From Musa acuminata AAA Group (Eukaryota; Streptophyta; Magnoliopsida; Zingiberales; Musaceae): a stretch of DNA of 64,000 nt. A program made the position numbers and the translations under genes. The DNA lies in assembly GCF_036884655.1 (NCBI RefSeq), contig NC_088340.1, positions 32,962,001 through 33,026,000 on the forward strand, read 5' to 3'. The notes below the pieces were generated by a model. The model searched no databases, was not told where the DNA came from, and saw nothing but the letters and a program-made list of their open reading frames with translations. Of the stretch, positions 46,275 to 58,290 are shown one piece after another. Positions within the stretch are counted from its first letter, which is position 1. Every line of letters starts with the position of its first letter.

Positions 46275-48818
46275 TTATTGACAAGAGGAAACCAGTTTCT
46301 CAATGATTGTTCTTAGTGCCGGAGCGCTCACAGTGCATTTCTGATCCGTGAAACATGAGCGCCCTTCCTCTACGGCTCTGCAAAGATGAGGATCCATCGG
46401 CACCTTCCCGAGAAATGGGACTCCCATTTCCGCGCACATCTTTGCAGCCCCACCTCTACTGCTATCGAAGACCTCGCAGCATGAGATTACGGACAGCAGC
46501 TCCGGAGCATTTGATCTAATATAGCTAAGTGCCCACTCTGTTACATCATTCTCATGTCCGGACTCAGTCGACTTCACGAACCTGAAATCTGAAATCGACT
46601 GCCTCAACTCGCTCATGTTCTCGACAATCCCCAAAACTTGGATGCCAACCTTCTTGCAGAAACTGATCTCCTTTCGCACATCGATCAAAGACACTTGCTG
46701 TGGGGTGGTAACGATGATCGCACCAACTATGCCTGTGGCTTGCAGAAACTGTACAATAGAAATGTGCTCATCAGATGTTCCAGGCGGAGCATCAACCACA
46801 AGATAGTCCAGCTCACCCCAATCCACGTCCTTCAAGAACTGTTTTATGAGTCCATTCTTGCGAGGGCCCCTCCATATGACAGCCTCATCAGGATTTGGGA
46901 GCATGAAACCAATTGACATAACCCCAAGGTTCGATTCAACATAGACCGGGGACCAACCAAGGTTGCTCTGGTGGATATCCTGCCCTTCAAGGCCCAGCAT
47001 TTTGGGGATGCTAGGCCCACATATGTCTATGTCAAGAAGGCCAACCTGGGAGTCCATCTCAGCCAATGCAAACGAGAGCTGTGCCGCGAAAGTACTTTTT
47101 CCGACACCACCCTTCCCAGATAGGACAAGTATCTTGTGTTTTATAGTTGCCATTCTCTCTGCTATAGTCACCAAGTCTGACAAAAGATCACACATCTCTC
47201 AGCAATTTGGTCATATTAACGAGTCTAAAAATCTTCAGTGTAAGATGAATAACAATAAGCGCTCCAAGCTAAATTGGTCACTATGTGATGATTCAAGCAA
47301 AACTTAGATGGACATGCAAAATAGGCCTTCAAACATAATTTACAACGTAAAGGCATTATCATCAGATAAGGAAGTCTTAATGTGGCGAGCAGATCTGTCA
47401 AGATATGACATTTCGAATGTCACCGACAATTAGGTAGCTTAAAAAGGCTTGGAGTACAGGTGATAATACTTCTGCAACAGGAAGAACATGGCACAGAGAT
47501 ACATACATGACTAATCCAATCAATACCTTACGAAGACAAATTAACAGAAATATTAACAAAAAGCTCCTAATAACAGAAAAAAGGTAAATTATGATGACCA
47601 AGAAAATGTTGACAAGAAGAGAAAAGTAAATAATAAAAGCAAGGAGGAAGGTAGAGGAGAGATGAGTAAAACGTAACATACGGCAAAAAGCATAGATACG
47701 ACCCAAACGTGAAGTTTGAATCTGGGAATGGCTTGCGGGATCATTAGCCAACCAGATAATCTCATGTGCCTCAAACCTTGTACTCCTTGCGAATGTCAAG
47801 TATTCACTGTATGTACCCAAAAGAAACAAAAGCAAGAAAAGAAAATTTGAATTATTTGAAGTTGTTAAAATAAACATATGCACCACCAAAGATCAATTAC
47901 ACCTTTGCTTAGTCGAATCAGTACATAAATTTCTTCAAAGCCACTCCAAGAAGACTAATTTGTGTATCTAAATCAAGCTCATCTCTCACAGTGATCAGAG
48001 ATGTCAAACAACCGATTCTCACTTAAACCTTATCATCTTAAACGTGTTCAAATTATCAACCTTATCCCAGAACAAAATACAACCAGAAGAATCAAGACTT
48101 AAACCACACCTTAGCATTACCCTGTCAAAAATCTTTCTGAGATATAACCTATCTGATCTTCCTTAGCATTAGTCCTTCATCAATGGAACATAAAATCTTA
48201 ACAAAAATATGAGTTCAAAGATTCTCTTTTACAACATGAATAGAATTAGATCAAACTAAATCAAGCTTCATAAATCATACTAAACATTCCCGACTTTTTT
48301 TTCTTCGGTAACCAAAGGCTCAATTATTTACAGAAATTTCATCTCTGCGGGTACATGAAGTCATCCAGCAAATTCATACAAGCATCAACATGAAGAACTA
48401 CTTTTCAAAGTTTAACTACTAAGTTTCAACTTGAAGAACTAATTTTCAATCTTTATATACAAAAAATCCGCATATTCTCCACCAAATAAAAGGAAAAAAC
48501 CTGAGCTTTTTGATGTAACAGGGAAGCTTAGAAGATAACAATACCAGGGTCAGGGCCTTTTGGGGCAGCGGCACAGATTTGATGATTAGGGCACCCGGCG
48601 CAGGCATCTGCCTTCCCCGCCTCCTCTGACTGCGGCCCCGGGCAATCTGAAAACCCCTCAAAAATCAAAGAACAAAAAGAAGCAGAATATTTCCGCAAAG
48701 TAATATGTTATTTGCCGATAGAAAAGAAGGAAAAGATTCCTTTTCGAGCATTTTGGTCAAAGAATAGAAGCATACGCTCATTTGCATTCTCGGGGATTTG
48801 GTGGTTTCCATTGTCCAT
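46275..48818 (-). CDS. NBP35: Cytosolic Fe-S cluster assembly factor NBP35
   Basis: Three exons, 48818-48776, 48646-48545 and 47176-46275, join in phase to 348 residues (Arabidopsis NBP35 is about 350). NBP35 is a P-loop scaffold ATPase that assembles [4Fe-4S] clusters for cytosolic and nuclear proteins. Seen: an N-terminal CX13CX2CX5C cluster (Cys16, 30, 33, 39); the deviant Walker [10 protein letters not shown] (69-77); [10 protein letters not shown]; and [15 protein letters not shown]. The Mrp/NBP35 family usually has a CPxC pair after the VENMS block. Here that stretch reads [18 protein letters not shown] with no such pair, which I believe is shared by other plant NBP35 proteins. Intron 2 (1.37 kb) holds only incidental ORFs. 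Confidence 0.95.
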
Positions 48819-48998
48819 CTCGTCTTCTCCCCCTCTCTCTCCCTCGCCTTCTTGGGAGGAAATATTACATTGACGAGACTTTCATAAGCCGTATCATGTA
48901 GAATGACAAAAAAGCCCATGACACTGAACTCATCCGATCCGGATCCGACGGATGACAATCAATCTTCCATTTATTCCATGCGGTGGGGCGAAGAGAGA

Positions 48999-49152
48999 TG
49001 ATGAGAGCGATTACGCCGCCTCGCGTCGCCTGGACCACCGACGCCTTCCATTTGTTTGCTCGATTGCCTCTTCGAAGAAGATCTCCTCTCGTTTCGCCGA
49101 GAGCCGCAACAGCCATCGGCGACGCACGGGCGCTGGGTGGGGGTCCTCCAGG
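48999..49152 (+). CDS. Possible first exon of an organelle-targeted protein
   Basis: From ATG 48999 or 49002 the plus strand encodes an Arg/Ala/Ser/Leu-rich, acid-poor peptide (AITPPRVAWTTDAFHLFARL, then LRRRSPLVSPRAATAIG), like a mitochondrial or plastid presequence. It ends at a good donor (CCTCCAG then GTACGA, about 49153). It is divergent from NBP35, with about 180 bases between the start codons. I found no convincing downstream exon before 50.7 kb, so this may be a gene remnant or chance. Confidence 0.3.
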
Positions 49153-50741
49153 TACGAAAAATCTGGCGAATTTTTCTGGTTTCTGAATTGGTTTTGCTTC
49201 CCTCTTCTTCTTTCCGATTGACTCAGTGCACCATGCTCCTTGAGTTGACAAGAAGTGCCAAGAATTGAGATAAAGACTTCATTCTTGAGCTGTTTCCGTG
49301 TGATCTTTAGCTATTCTCTTCTCTCTTGTTGAATATGTTATGATTGTAGAGTTTGAATCCAAAAAATTATGGTCAAAGGAACACTCAAATCAAAAGAAAA
49401 TGAAGCAGATTGGAAGTGTCTATCAATTCTCATGAGAAGTCATACTTTTTTTATGACTCAAATCAAAAGAAAATGAACAGGATTCATTCTTTTTTTATGA
49501 CTCAAATGTCAACTCTACTGGATTTAGCAAACACAACTTGATGAAATTTAACTCTGAGAAAGTCAATGCATGTTTTTTTGTATCACCCTTAAATCCTTAA
49601 TGAATTTTTCCACTGTAGCACATGATTCATTTTGATCTTTAAGCTAAGACCTACATGCATTTAGATTAAACAAATCATCATCATATTACTAATTAAGCAT
49701 TGCCTACACTGAGTAGGTAGATTCACCAGCAGCAGATGCATGTGATCATCATCATGCTTACCCCTTTGAATCCGCCATTCAAGTAGCAAATACAAGATAC
49801 ATTTTTTTATTTCTTCCAGTATTATTGAAGGCCACCTGCTTGCATGAAGTAAAATTTAGATTTAAATCTCCTGTACATGCATGGGATTCCTTGGTTAATC
49901 ACTTGATCAAATAATTATCGACTTTTTTTTTCGGTTTCTACTTTTACAAGTATATTTACAGCAAATAATTGATTCTGGATCACATATGCAATACATGCAA
50001 TGTTGAACAAGCATTTGGGTGGCAACATCGACTAATTGATGCTGGTCAAAATCATGAGAGTGTTCTTCACATATTTGTTAGATGTAGATCTTAAATTTTC
50101 TTAACAAAATGGTCCTTGTAAGGATTCCAGGGACATCCCCATGCTCAAGTGATTGCTGTTGATGCTAAATGGGAATTCATAGAATGTAAATCTATTACAG
50201 AGTGAAACTTAGATTTCAAGAAACCTTCTTCATTCTGATATAGCAGCATGGAAACATTCAGGATTTGTTGCTGTTGCTACTCAATGGAAATATGCATGAC
50301 AGTATTTTTTAGTTAACCTTTGAGCCAAGTGTGGAAGCATCATAGAAGAAACTGTAGAATTTGGTGAAGCAAGAAAGAAGCTAGTAGCAGAGCAGGTTTC
50401 TAAAATGATTCAGGCATTTGTCATTTGGATGTTGAGGAAATGTGAAGATTAGTAGTTGGAAGAACATTTTAGAATATAGTAATACTAGATACCATTGCAT
50501 CTAAGAGTCAGTAGATGGGACATGATCTAATTTATACTCTTAAAGATGAACAAACCATTGTGTTGCTCAGATCTCATCAAAGATTCTAATATTGCATGAT
50601 GAGTCTTAGAAACAGCAATTTCTGATCAGATTTTTCTATGACCAAAAAGGATACAGAGAGAGTGCAACTCTATTGAGCAAATACAACAAGATCAGAACAA
50701 AAGCAGTAAAAAAGAGAGTCTAAGAGACCAGCAAATGGCCC
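49153..50741. other. Intergenic or intronic AT-rich DNA left of the remorin 3' end
   Basis: There is no ORF above 60 codons and no recognisable domain. If the exon at 48999-49152 is real, this would be its intron and downstream region. Confidence 0.4.
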
Positions 50742-52424
50742 TCAACCACAAAGAGAAGACAATTTGAAGGAGAAAAAAGAGGATGGCAAATGCCCTGTCC
50801 TTCTAATGTAATCTGCTCTCTCCGAAGTCCTCGCGGCATGCTCATTCAGCCTGCCCTCCGCATTGGCTCTCTTCTCCTCTGCCATTCTCCGTGCCGCTGC
50901 CAACCTGCTTGCATGTTTTTCTTGGGCTCGCGACCTCATTCTTTCTGCCTTGACCTGTGAGTGAAGAGAATTGGTCATACCTCTGTTCAAGAAAACCAAG
51001 AAAAGAAGTGCTTGGAAGAACAGTATCATCCTAAGCATATGTTAGCTTGAATGCTGTCCAAGAAAGAGGATTTTGTTGTGAGTGAAGAGATTGATCATAA
51101 TTAACGTGATGATCAAAACAGAAAAATAACTGTCCAAGAATCAGATCCAATAATAGGATTTTGTTGTGATCAGTAATGCATGTTTAGGAAATCAAAAGGC
51201 TTTGGTAACACAAAATGAGGAAGAGTGTGTATTGTTTCTGCACCTCCATCCTCCTCATCTCAGTTTCAGCTTTTCTTTTCTCATGATTCTCCCATGCTTG
51301 TATCTTCACCTCTTCACGCTTGTATCTGCAGGAAATGATGGAACGATCAGAAGCCAAGGACTTCAAGAAAGAATAAAAGAGATGGTGTCTGAGACCAATG
51401 GTAGTTTGCCGATCACTTGCAGAGGAACATACGGGTGGAATCATCACTGCTCTTCTAAGAATTTATCACAGTACTTCCGTTTGGATTCACCCAAAGCACA
51501 AACAATTGCAAAGGAGATTGCTTCAGTTCAGAACCACAAGAGCAGGGCAAGAGTAGCAAAGGAAGAACATGAAAACAGGTACTGCACCAGTTGGAGTTAC
51601 CTTGCCGTGTATTTTGCTCGCTCTGCTTCGTCCCATGCAGTGGCTTGAGATTCCAGCGAATCCATGTTCTGATCTTGCACAGATGCATTCACCTCAGGAT
51701 ACTTGCTGCCGCCGATGGGAGCAGCTTCACCTCTGCAAGGCCAGCCATTGCCGCTCGACTTCCCGAAAGGCACTGCCTCGCTTCTCCTCTCCGGATTCCT
51801 CATCCCCGGCTGGTGGTCGTCGTGCTGTTCCGCGCCCTGTCGGCTTCTCCCCGGGGTGGATGACCTCGAAGAGAGCGGACTCTTCAACACCGGCGTCGTC
51901 GCTCGAAGCGGCGTGCCGGTCCGAGATGGTTCCTTGCTTGCGATCGGCGTCATCTCCGTGCTCGCGTCTCTCAAACACACCGATCTGACCACCACGGACG
52001 AGTCCTCGCTCGGCTTGTTCGTCCTCCACAACGGCTCGTTGCAGTCCACCTTCTTTGTTTCGGCTGCGTCTTGAGCAGCCACTGCGAGAGCCATGTCGTC
52101 CTCCAGAACTCCATCGGCGCTGCTACAGGAGTCCCGCCCTCTCTGGGACAATGAGGTGAGCAGCCTCCGGTCGTCGGCGTTCGAGTTCCTTGGCTTGCTC
52201 ATGGAGTGCTTGTGGTCTGCCCGAGCTGAGAGCCCCACCAGCCATTTCTGGGCGTCGTCCCACTTGGAAGGGGTGGGCTTGGCGCGCGACCCCAGCGCTT
52301 TGTGGTGGTGAAGGGCCTTGGTTGGGCCGGCGCCACTGTGGAACTCGAAGCCGTATGCATTGCAGCTATGGTGATCCTGAGTTGATTCATGGCTACAGCT
52401 CCCCTTGCTCTCCACTGGCCTCAT
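50742..52424 (-). CDS. Remorin with long N-terminal region
   Basis: Three exons, 52424-51601, 51325-51244 and 50954-50742, give 372 residues. Remorins are plant-specific plasma-membrane nanodomain proteins acting in signalling, virus movement and symbiosis. The C-terminal ~115 residues form the conserved coiled-coil remorin domain: AWDEAERAKYTAR (exon 1 end), KIQAWENHEKRKAETEMRRM (exon 2), and KHASRLAAARRMAEEKRA and RADYIRRTGHLPSSFFSF (exon 3). The final residues SLCG carry a Cys suited to S-acylation, the usual anchor. The N-terminal ~260 residues are Ser/Pro/His-rich and disordered (for example TPVLKSPLSSRSSTPGRS), which fits the long-N-terminus groups. The exon 2 donor is GAG then GTGCAG, weaker than usual, but needed for the conserved RRME-VKAERM junction. 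Confidence 0.93.
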
Positions 52425-53293
52425 CCTCCCAGAAACCAGCTGTGATCAGCACAACATCCACTGTGCTAACTCTTAGAAGGCCAAGAAAACCTGCAACACT
52501 GAAGAATTCCCAATGGAGAGAGATGGCAGCTGGAATCCGCTGAGAAGTGAGCTAAGAGAAGCTTCAGATCATGGTCTCCTCCTCACACTGAACTCACCTG
52601 GACTGGGAAAAAAATGTGGCACCAAACACTGGTTGATCTTCCCAGAATCAGAGCGACACGAGAGTCTTTCCCAAATCTATGACAACCCTCAGCAGAAGCA
52701 GCTCATCTCAGTGTCTGGATGGATCTCCAAAGCCTACATGGTGGAGATAAAGAGGACAAAGGCTGCTGCAGAAAGAGGCATGCCATGGGTGTTAGTGTAA
52801 GGCAAGGACCGAGGAGGGAATGGAAATGGAGATGGCTCCAATGGAGGAGTGAAAAGATGGAATAATCCCACCTAGGAAAAGGCAAACTTTTCTCACCATT
52901 GGAGGGGAGAGAGAGAGAGAGAAAGCAGATGAGAAGGAGCCACAAAGGAGAGAATCTCTCTGGATTGAGCTGCAATGTGACAGAGGAAAGAAATAATAAC
53001 TGTCAGTGTACTGAGTCTGTGGCACTGCCCCCATTCCTTAGTAGTTTTCACTATGCTGTCAGCCGGAGACCAAAAAGTATTTAAGCTTAGATTCTTAGCA
53101 TAGGATGCTCTCTAATCACATTGTGCACAGATTTAGGTGTACCTTTTCGGATAAGCATTGATCACACTTTCTGAAGCTTAATTTATTTGAGATAATAACA
53201 AATAATTAATTCTTTACTAAGTAAGAGAAGGAAAATGAGATCGATGGACGGAGCTGCGCCTTAACGGCTAGTGCCACATCGACAAAAGTGGGC

Positions 53294-53331
53294 CACGTGA
53301 GGCGTGCGTGGTGGAGCAGCGCCTTCACGTG
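53294..53331. promoter_or_regulatory. Two G-box (CACGTG) elements upstream of the remorin gene
   Basis: Palindromic CACGTG occurs at 53294-53299 (GGCCACGTGAGG) and again at 53326-53331 (TTCACGTGGGT), 32 bases apart and about 0.9 kb upstream of the remorin ATG. G-boxes bind bZIP and bHLH factors and with this context can act as ABA-response elements. A regulatory role for remorin is inferred from position only. Confidence 0.4.
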
Positions 53332-53522
53332 GGTGTTGGCGTTGGTGTTGGTGGCACTGCTGAATCATCTCCTCATTCATCTCATCATTGGAACCAAAGC
53401 CTGTTTGCTACAATGTAGCAGACAACTCCACAGTATTCTTTTGAATGTTTCTTTTCTCTCTAAATATTATTTGTTTATGTGATATATATATACCCTCCAA
53501 AATTTTATATTTATGTTTATCA

Positions 53523-53553
<31 letters not shown>

Positions 53554-53715
53554 TATTAATTAACATACTAATATTCAAGTAATAATTCAATCAGTGAACT
53601 TTCAATATTATATATTTTTAAATTAGTAAATCTTGTTTAAGCAAAAGCTTAGGAAATGGAAATTTAAAAGGCATTTTAGGTATTTAAAATTGTAATACTC
53701 TTTTAGTGGTGGTTA

Positions 53716-54185
53716 ACCCAACTTTTAGTGGGTAATGCTAACAAGAGTGGCATGTATAGATGACTTTAATTAATATTTAAATATATGAAGAGATTATAGA
53801 TATGCATTAACCCAACTTTTAGTGGGTAATGCTAACAAGAGTGACATATATAGATGACTTAAATTAATATTTAAATATATGAAGAGATTATAGATATGCA
53901 TTAACCTAACTTTATCAAGTAATGCTAACAAGAGTGACATATATATATGACTTAAATTAATATTTAAATATATGAAGAGATTATAGATATGCATTAACCT
54001 GACTGACTTTATCAAGTAATGCTAACAAGAGTGACATATATAGATGACTTAAATTAATATTTAAATATATGAAGAGATTATAGATATGCATTAAAATGAC
54101 TTTATCAAGTTATGCTAACAAGAGTGACATATATAGATGGCTTAAATAATTAAAATATTATTATAATATTTAAATATTTGAATAG
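53716..54185. repeat. Five-copy ~94 bp AT-rich tandem repeat
   Basis: The word AATGCTAACAAGAG recurs with its GCTA at 53737, 53831, 53924, 54021 and 54114, so the periods are 94, 93, 97 and 93. Each unit also carries GATGACTT or a near match, ATTTAAATATATGAAGAG and GATATGCATTAA. Later units are nearly identical; the last is truncated. Confidence 0.95.
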
Positions 54186-55889
54186 ATTTAGATATTTACC
54201 ATGAGAAGCATTGACTGTCTGAATTATTTTACTAACAATTGCATGTAGGTTTACTCATGAAGACTCCTCTTGTAAAAACAACAAAAAAAAACTCTTTTAT
54301 CATATCAGTAAGTCTTTATCAATATGGGGCCAAAATCAACTTTCTAGCTTTCAATTATGAATTGAAGGCGATGGTTAGAAGACATATTGGAAAGTGACCT
54401 AATCTAAGACAAAGGACATGCCATATCCAACTTTTAGGGTCCCTCACATGTTGTGGTTTGGAGCACACCAATTCCCTCAATTGGTGGCCCAATCTATTTG
54501 CGTAGTAAAGTAGACATCCATAAACATATAACCAAAGTGAACAACAAAAGCCCCTTTGAGTGGTCCCTATAATCTCATCTACCCCATAATTGCTCTTTTA
54601 TATGCATTTCAATGATATATAACTTCAAAATGGAAGAATTCGTAGTAAGTGTTATAAATAATTAATTATTAAATTAAGTCATTATAATTAATTAATTTTT
54701 ATTTATTATTTATAGTGTAAATTATTCTATTTTTTGAAAATATGAAACCCAAATCATTTTGATCTTTATTAGCTATGGGAGAATTTAATGATGGACAAGT
54801 TATAGATGTCTGTCAATCTATTCTTTATCATGAAATTATACGATCAAGATAAAAATGTTGACGATCTTTATTCTTATAGAGTGGTTTTGAGGTAAACTAG
54901 TATATTTGGTTATTATTCCTTAATTTATTTTACTTTGTAATGGATCAACTAATATTTTTATTAGTTTTCAATTATAAGCGACATACCATGCATTTGGTAC
55001 AAAGAATTACAAACTCAATCGTAAGACCACCCTAGATAACTTTATTTGATATATTTTTGTTCTACTATATAGCTACAAATATTGGCATCTCTTAGTGATA
55101 AATCTTCGGGAGAAGATCTACTCTCATTACAATTCTCTTCTCAAAAAATCACATTCAAACATATTTAAATTAATGATAAATATTCTAATTTGAATAGTTG
55201 TGCTAAAAGAACACTTATCTTATGTTAAGTGTTTATTTATTGAAAAATAGATAAAAAAAATTTCAAGGATATATCGGTAGTTGATTTAGACAATCTCCAT
55301 CATAGCATTGTAGAGAAAATGATTAGTAAGGATGGAAGACAAAGGTGGTCAAATGCCCTCAACAAGATGAATCGTAAATGAATTATGTCATTCATATTTG
55401 TCAAGTTAGGTGATTATTGTACTAATCCATTTTATCCTTATTTTTAAAATAATGACTACACAATATTTGTGATGAAATACATAGATCATTTGTTTGATAG
55501 ACAAAAACATAAAATTTAGCCAATGAGATATACTATTATTTAAGCTCCAAATTCTCAATGCTATATTGGATGACTATATTATTATGTGGCAAGGGATAGA
55601 GACATTAGATGATTATTGTTATTAACTTATATGATGACCTTTGTTGTTTTAGAATTTGTTCGACAATGTCATATTGGTTTGGAATTCAATATGATTGATG
55701 TTAATATGAATTGTTTCAATGTCATGTTAGTTATCTGTTTCATTTGTGAATTACTTAAAAATTATTATCAATAAGTCTCTCTATTATGATTCATTAAATG
55801 TGATTATCATGTTTGCCACTTATGTGTCAATTTAAGGTGGTTTATTTTTTAAATAAGTTATTTTGAGTTGAATTTATGAACAAGAGTAA
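54186..55889. other. AT-rich intergenic DNA without recognisable gene
   Basis: Neither strand has an ORF above 60 codons and I recognise no TE domain. This is probably decayed repeat sequence. Confidence 0.5.
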
Positions 55890-57200
55890 CTCAGAAGATA
55901 ACTCGAGTGTAACTGTAGTATAATTCAAGTGTAAATATTAAAATTATCCCTAATTTTATCTATTTTTTTAAAACTATAAGAATATATTTTTAATATATTT
56001 TATATTAATTTTTAAAAAAAAATTAAATACAATAGGTATTGAAATAAGATATTTCTAAATTAAATATGTGATCTAGAGTAACTCGAGTATAACCCAAGTA
56101 TAAATTAAATATAAATATCTTCAATTATCTTCAAACCTACTCAAACTTTCCTAAAGCTATAATAACATATTTATAACATATATTGTTTTTATTTTTTTAT
56201 TTTTTTATTTTAGAATCAATTGATGGTGAAATATGAGATATCTATATTGAATCTATCATCTAATATAACTCAAGTGTAAATCAAATGTAATATATCCAAA
56301 TATCCTCAAACCTACTCAAATTTTTTTAAAGCTACAATAATATGTTTTATAATTTTTTATCTTTTCCTATTTTATAGTTAATACATGTTGAAATAGAAGA
56401 TTTTTATATTAAATTTGTGATCTAATGTAACCCCAATGTAAATATCTCTAATTATCCCCAAACCTACTCAAACTTATTTAAAACTATAGTATCATATTTT
56501 AAACATGTTTAATAGAATTTATTTTTTTTATTTTTAGATAATATCAAATTTTATTATTTTGAAGACAAATACTATAGATTTTGGTGTTATAATCGCATGG
56601 TTAAGAGATGGTGCTACCACCCTAATTTAATACAACACTACCTACTGATGGTACCATCACCTATCTATCAGTATAACTCTAGTGTAACTCTACGGTATAT
56701 TCTATTATAATTCTATTATATACTTGAGTTAGTTACATCGAGGATAAATTGATCAAAACTTATCCAAAATAATCATGACATGATTCTAAGTTGAGTAGTG
56801 CTAGTTATTTAATTTTTTAAAAAATTTAGCATAATTAATAAAATTTGGTATACGATGATCCAAATATTAGATCGTAATTCTATTATATTCGTAATTCGAG
56901 TATAACTTAAGTTAAAATTGACTCAAATTAGAATCAAATTCTCTAAAACTATCATGATTTCAAGTTATTTAGTATAATTTTTTATATTTTAGATTATTTT
57001 AGTATAATTATTAAATTTTGACATGATATGATGTAAATGTTATATCATAATCCTATCCTATCCGTAACTCGAGTGTAACTCCAGTTAAAATTTACCAAAT
57101 CAAAATCAAATTCTCTAAAACTATGATAACATAATTTTAAGTTGATTAGTACTGATTTGTTTTTAGATTATTTTAATATAATTATTAAATTTTGGCACGT
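55890..57200. repeat. Diverged ~150-175 bp repeat field
   Basis: Units contain GTAACTCGAGTGTAAC-like words, CTCAAACCTACTCAAA, then a T/A-rich spacer with ATAACATAT. CCTACTCAAA occurs at 56136, 56311 and 56463. In the right part CAAATTCTCTAAAACTAT recurs about 172 bases apart (56935 and 57107). Copies are strongly diverged and may be two related sub-families. Confidence 0.7.
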
Positions 57201-57925
57201 GATAATCCTAACAAAACATATCTCAACCAACAAATCCACTCTGTAAATATCATCAAAAATATTTCTACAACAAGAATTATAATATCAATTACAAATGATA
57301 ACTTCAGATTTAAAATTATCATAAGTTTATAATGTCTCATAATATTACAACACACTTAGCATAAAATTATATAGGTATACTATACATAAAAAAATCGTCT
57401 CCTATAGCCAATGATAAAAAAAATTGATCAAAACTAACCTACACAAAAAATAAAGTACCATACTACTTTATATTTTAGAATATTAACTTATACAATCAAT
57501 GAAAAATTACATTACTGTAGATTGTGACCTAACTATTGACACCTCGAACATAATTATATCTTAATTCTATCGTTGCCTGCTTCATTTTGCTTGATCGTTT
57601 TATGCTCTTAGGAGGTAAGATAATCATACTATCAAGTTTTTTAATCCAAAGCTATTTACTTCTTATTGAAAAGATGGTATTATTGTAAGTTTTATTTAAA
57701 TATTTTAAGAAATCATCATAATAGTCATATTGGTTGGAATTCAGCAACCCTAAAGTAGCTATTGCTAAATATATCAAAACGTCAAAATGAATATTTTTTT
57801 TTTTCAGATCTATCTCGTGTTATTTTTTGTCTTTGATATTTCTTTCTCGATAAGGGCACCAATGTACTAATCATAGTATAAATAAAATAACTCAATAACT
57901 TTCCTTCGTATGATCTCGAACATAT
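57201..57925. other. AT-rich intergenic DNA
   Basis: No ORF, RNA gene or recognisable repeat was found in this interval. Confidence 0.5.
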
Positions 57926-57949
57926 ATGTTATTGGAAGTGTATAGATAT

Positions 57950-58290
57950 CTTTTAGATCTATTTATTATTTACATTGCATATCATAAAAAAATAGAGTAT
58001 CTCACTTCTCTCTATCTATTTCTGAAATCTAATAATAACTTTTTATATATATTTTCATCAGTTTTCATATATATATTCATTGGTTCATCGATATCTCGTC
58101 CGATTCTTCGATGTATCGTCTTCTCTTGCGACCTATTGCCCAATCGGTTGGTTGACTTCTGCAACTCTAATTTTTTTGGCATAATTTTCACTCTTCTTAG
58201 CCCGAGGTCTTCTGTCGATACGTCGATCGATTCTCCAACTCGACGTCTAATCTTTTGACATGTTCTATTTTGGCTCAACATGATTCTTCT
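57950..58290 (-). mobile_element. Sirevirus-like LTR fragment, inverted
   Basis: The minus strand shares ordered words with the LTR at 3180-3440: CAACCAACCGATTGGGCAAT here against CAACATATCGATTGGGTAAT there, then GACGATACATCGAAG against GACAATGCATCGAAG, then GAACCAATGA against AAACCAATGA. No ends or coding region are found, so it is a fragment. ORFs 57926-58258 and 58012-58281 are incidental. Confidence 0.5.

Noticed and set aside
47398..47889. Hydrophobic 163-codon minus ORF in NBP35 intron 2
   Set aside because: AT-rich low-complexity Leu/Ile/Phe translation with no family. It lies wholly inside an intron with clean splice borders.
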